Origin: an uncultured Azospirillum sp.
GTDB taxonomy: Bacteria > Pseudomonadota > Alphaproteobacteria > RF32 > CAG-239
Reading direction: 5' to 3'
DNA: 8,469 bases
Assembly (NCBI GenBank): GCA_946184595.1
Contig: CAMHFM010000027.1
Coordinates: 1-8,469, forward strand
Shown: piece after piece, positions 6,722-8,469 of the stretch
Numbering within the stretch: the first letter of the stretch is position 1
Layout: each line of letters starts with the position of its first letter
Notes under the pieces: generated by a model
What the model was told of the DNA's origin: nothing
The model's input: the letters and a program-made list of their open reading frames with translations, nothing else
Databases searched by the model: none
Made by a program: the position numbers and the translations under genes

Positions 6722-6750
6722 TTGTATTTAAGGAATTTAGCGCCTAAACT
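6722..6750 (+). promoter_or_regulatory. Possible promoter of rsmB
   Basis: TTGTAT (6722-6727) is followed by a 17-nt spacer and TAAACT (6745-6750), giving a start near 6757. The inverted repeat TTTAG-CGC-CTAAA (6736-6748) overlaps the spacer and -10 box and could be an operator or chance. A start here leaves the TTG at 6761 without a ribosome site and gives the ATG at 6779 a leader of about 22 nt. Confidence 0.35.
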
Positions 6751-6778
6751 CTATTAAATTTTGACTGAAAGAAGAAGA

Positions 6779-8002
6779 ATGAATTCTCTGAGAGAAAATA
6801 CCGTCTTAGATTTGCACGCCGTTTTTCACCATATGACGCAAACTCCTAACACAAACAAAAGCAATGCCTTTAGCAAAATGTTATTCTTAACAAGTTGTCG
6901 GCACGCTGTCTCATTATCAAAAATTATCAACCGATTCCTTTCTAAAAAAATTCCAAACAAACATGCTTTAGCAGAAACCGTTTTAATAACTGCCACTGCT
7001 GAAATGTTGTTTATGGAATCTCCAGAATACGCTGTCATTAACAGTTATGTCGATATAGCTAAAAAGCACTGCGGAAAGGCTTTAAGTGGTCTTATCAACG
7101 CTGTTCTCCGCAATATTGCCCGACAAAAACAAAATCTACTAAAACACTATCATGCCCAGTCTTTTCCGGATTCTTTCAAGAAGATTCTCGCTAAAGATTA
7201 TTCTCCGGAAACAATTGCGAAAATAGAAAAAGTCGCCTCACTTGAACCCATGCTTAATATCACCGTAAAAAATAACCCTGAGCAGTGGGCTCAGAAATTA
7301 AAAGGAAAAATTATTGCTCACAACAACATTGCACTTCCAAACACCGGTAAGATAGAAAAGATTGAAGGTTACGTTGAAGGAGAATGGTGGGTTCAAGATT
7401 TTGCCGCATCATTAGCTGTTTTACAGTTTAACAATGTCAAAAATCTTCGAATTCTCGATTTATGTGCAGCCCCCGGAGGAAAAACCGCACAATTAATTTC
7501 TGCCGGAGCTAAAGTTACCTCGCTTGACTGCTCTGAAGAACGCTTAAAAACATTAAAAACAAATTTAGAAAGATTACATTTAGAACCCGAAAAAATCATT
7601 TGCGCTGATGCCGTTGATTATTTGAAAAATTTTAATGACGTACCCTTTGATGCAATTCTACTTGATGCACCTTGCTCTGCGACAGGCGTTTTTCGTAGAC
7701 ATCCTGAAATTTTATATAATAAAACGATGGATGATGTGATTAAACAATCACACTTACAACAAACAATTCTTGAGAACATTTCTCCTGCACTCAAACCAAA
7801 CGGAGAACTTATTTACTGCACTTGCTCTATTTCAAAAACGGAAGGGGAAGAACAAATAAAAAAATTCACCGCCACACATAAAAACTTTAAAATTTCTCCG
7901 ATAACGGATAAAAATGACTTTATTAGAACTCTCCCCTATGAATATGCGCAAACAGGGGGATGTGATGCCTTTTTTATAGCTAAATTGCTTAAGGATGCCT
8001 AA
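6779..8002 (+). CDS. rsmB: RsmB/NOP family rRNA (cytosine-5)-methyltransferase
   Basis: The enzyme methylates C5 of a cytosine in 16S rRNA (C967 in E. coli) using SAM. The product is 407 residues from the ATG at 6779. The N-terminal ~125 residues are a NusB-like helical RNA-binding domain (ALAETVLITATAEMLFM, then GLINAVLRNIARQ). The catalytic domain shows motif I LDLCAAPGGKT (226-236), motif IV DAPCSATGVFRRHPE (296-310; releasing Cys299) and motif VI TCS (348-350; nucleophile Cys349), so both catalytic cysteines are present. The C-terminal QTGGCDAFFIAKL is typical. A TTG at 6761 in the same frame adds six residues (MTERRR), but it has no ribosome site and lies close to the presumed transcription start. 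The ATG follows the purine-rich GAAAGAAGAAGA. It diverges from the leuS operon and its stop lies 2 nt before the next gene, so the two are probably cotranscribed. Exact target cytosine is inferred from family. Confidence 0.9.
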   Translation: MNSLRENTVLDLHAVFHHMTQTPNTNKSNAFSKMLFLTSCRHAVSLSKIINRFLSKKIPNKHALAETVLITATAEMLFMESPEYAVINSYVDIAKKHCGKALSGLINAVLRNIARQKQNLLKHYHAQSFPDSFKKILAKDYSPETIAKIEKVASLEPMLNITVKNNPEQWAQKLKGKIIAHNNIALPNTGKIEKIEGYVEGEWWVQDFAASLAVLQFNNVKNLRILDLCAAPGGKTAQLISAGAKVTSLDCSEERLKTLKTNLERLHLEPEKIICADAVDYLKNFNDVPFDAILLDAPCSATGVFRRHPEILYNKTMDDVIKQSHLQQTILENISPALKPNGELIYCTCSISKTEGEEQIKKFTATHKNFKISPITDKNDFIRTLPYEYAQTGGCDAFFIAKLLKDA

Positions 8003-8004
8003 AA

Positions 8005-8469
8005 ATGACAGAAGAAGACACATTACCTATATACATTATTGGTGACACACCAACAGCATATTTACTTGCTGCCAAACTGACACTTGCCGAAGAAAATGTC
8101 TATCTGATAAATGGGCAAAAATCAAAAGATAATGTTTATAACCTTTCTTTTCTTGATAACACATCTTCTCAAAAAAGTTCTCTACAAATTCATACTTGTT
8201 CCTTAATGCATCAACCAGCACGTATGATCATTTTTTGCCTTGACCCTGAAAAAATTAATGCCGGTTTGTCATTCTTCTCAGCAGCAAAAGCTCAAAATTG
8301 TCCTATTCTCTCATTTTGCAAAACTATTGACAGTCTTTTTATGGGAAAAATTTTACAAAAAACAATTATTCCCGCCTATTTTAACGGTTGGCTGCAACAA
8401 GAAGAAAATTCTCTAGCTTTTTATGGAACCCCACAGGGTATACAAGTAAGCATTGATGAAGATAACTTT
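8005..8469 (+). CDS. Protein with N-terminal Rossmann-like fold (3' end outside window)
   Basis: The frame stays open from ATG 8005 to the window edge (155 codons). AAGGA (7991-7995) lies 9 nt upstream, inside the end of rsmB, whose stop is only 2 nt away; this implies cotranscription. The N-terminus, LPIYIIGDTPTAYLLAAKL then ENVYLIN, reads as a beta-alpha-beta dinucleotide-binding start. The glycine pattern is degraded: GDTPTAY stands where GxGxxG is expected. A second strand, ARMIIFCLD followed by a helix and CPILSFCKTID, recalls the ketopantoate reductase (PanE/ApbA) arrangement of 'D.vil.vK..q'. The usual lysine there is not evident. I do not recognise the gene with confidence. It could be a diverged PanE-like reductase or a non-catalytic relative; the missing C-terminal half would decide. 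Confidence 0.7.
   Translation, partial: MTEEDTLPIYIIGDTPTAYLLAAKLTLAEENVYLINGQKSKDNVYNLSFLDNTSSQKSSLQIHTCSLMHQPARMIIFCLDPEKINAGLSFFSAAKAQNCPILSFCKTIDSLFMGKILQKTIIPAYFNGWLQQEENSLAFYGTPQGIQVSIDEDNF

Noticed and set aside
8036..8221. Minus-strand frame of 61 codons
   Set aside because: It is antisense to the Rossmann-like gene, which has a good ribosome site, tight spacing to rsmB and an open frame to the window end.

Overview
The window is AT-rich, densely coded DNA that looks like an alphaproteobacterial chromosome. The main evidence is a minus-strand block (6662 down to 2056) in the order DUF3576 lipoprotein, leuS, lptE, holA, which I recall as conserved in that class. The flanking genes fit too: the C-terminal part of an alphaproteobacterial-type CCA tRNA nucleotidyltransferase, and an RsmB/NOP rRNA methyltransferase. 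LptE and two lipoprotein signal peptides show a Gram-negative envelope. The low GC would suit a host-associated or gut lineage, but that is inference.

Layout. 1-719 (+) is the end of cca, cut by the window edge. It converges on a SAM-dependent methyltransferase (752-1456, -) of a type often seen in glycan or accessory loci. Divergent from that is a small two-helix DUF378 membrane protein (1538-1753, +), closed by a near-ideal bidirectional terminator (1761-1792). The roughly 300 bases between this gene and holA hold two tandem copies of a ~125-bp unit. Each copy contains a 100-bp imperfect palindrome, and the second runs into the last codons of holA. The minus-strand operon follows, with gaps of 2, 12 and 12 nt, and encodes an outer-membrane lipoprotein, leucyl-tRNA synthetase, the LPS-assembly lipoprotein LptE and the clamp-loader delta subunit. 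A short divergent promoter region (about 6663-6778) separates it from rsmB (6779-8002, +). A further plus-strand gene begins at 8005 with an N-terminal Rossmann-like segment and leaves the window.

The genes are mostly housekeeping: tRNA end maturation, tRNA charging, rRNA methylation, replication and envelope assembly. I see no defence system, CRISPR array, tRNA or rRNA gene, transposase or recognisable new multi-gene system. The two points most worth attention are the tandem palindromic repeat that supplies the stop codon of holA, and a leuS whose zinc-binding cysteines and missing leucine-specific insert make it look like the Firmicutes-type enzyme sitting in an otherwise alphaproteobacterial operon.
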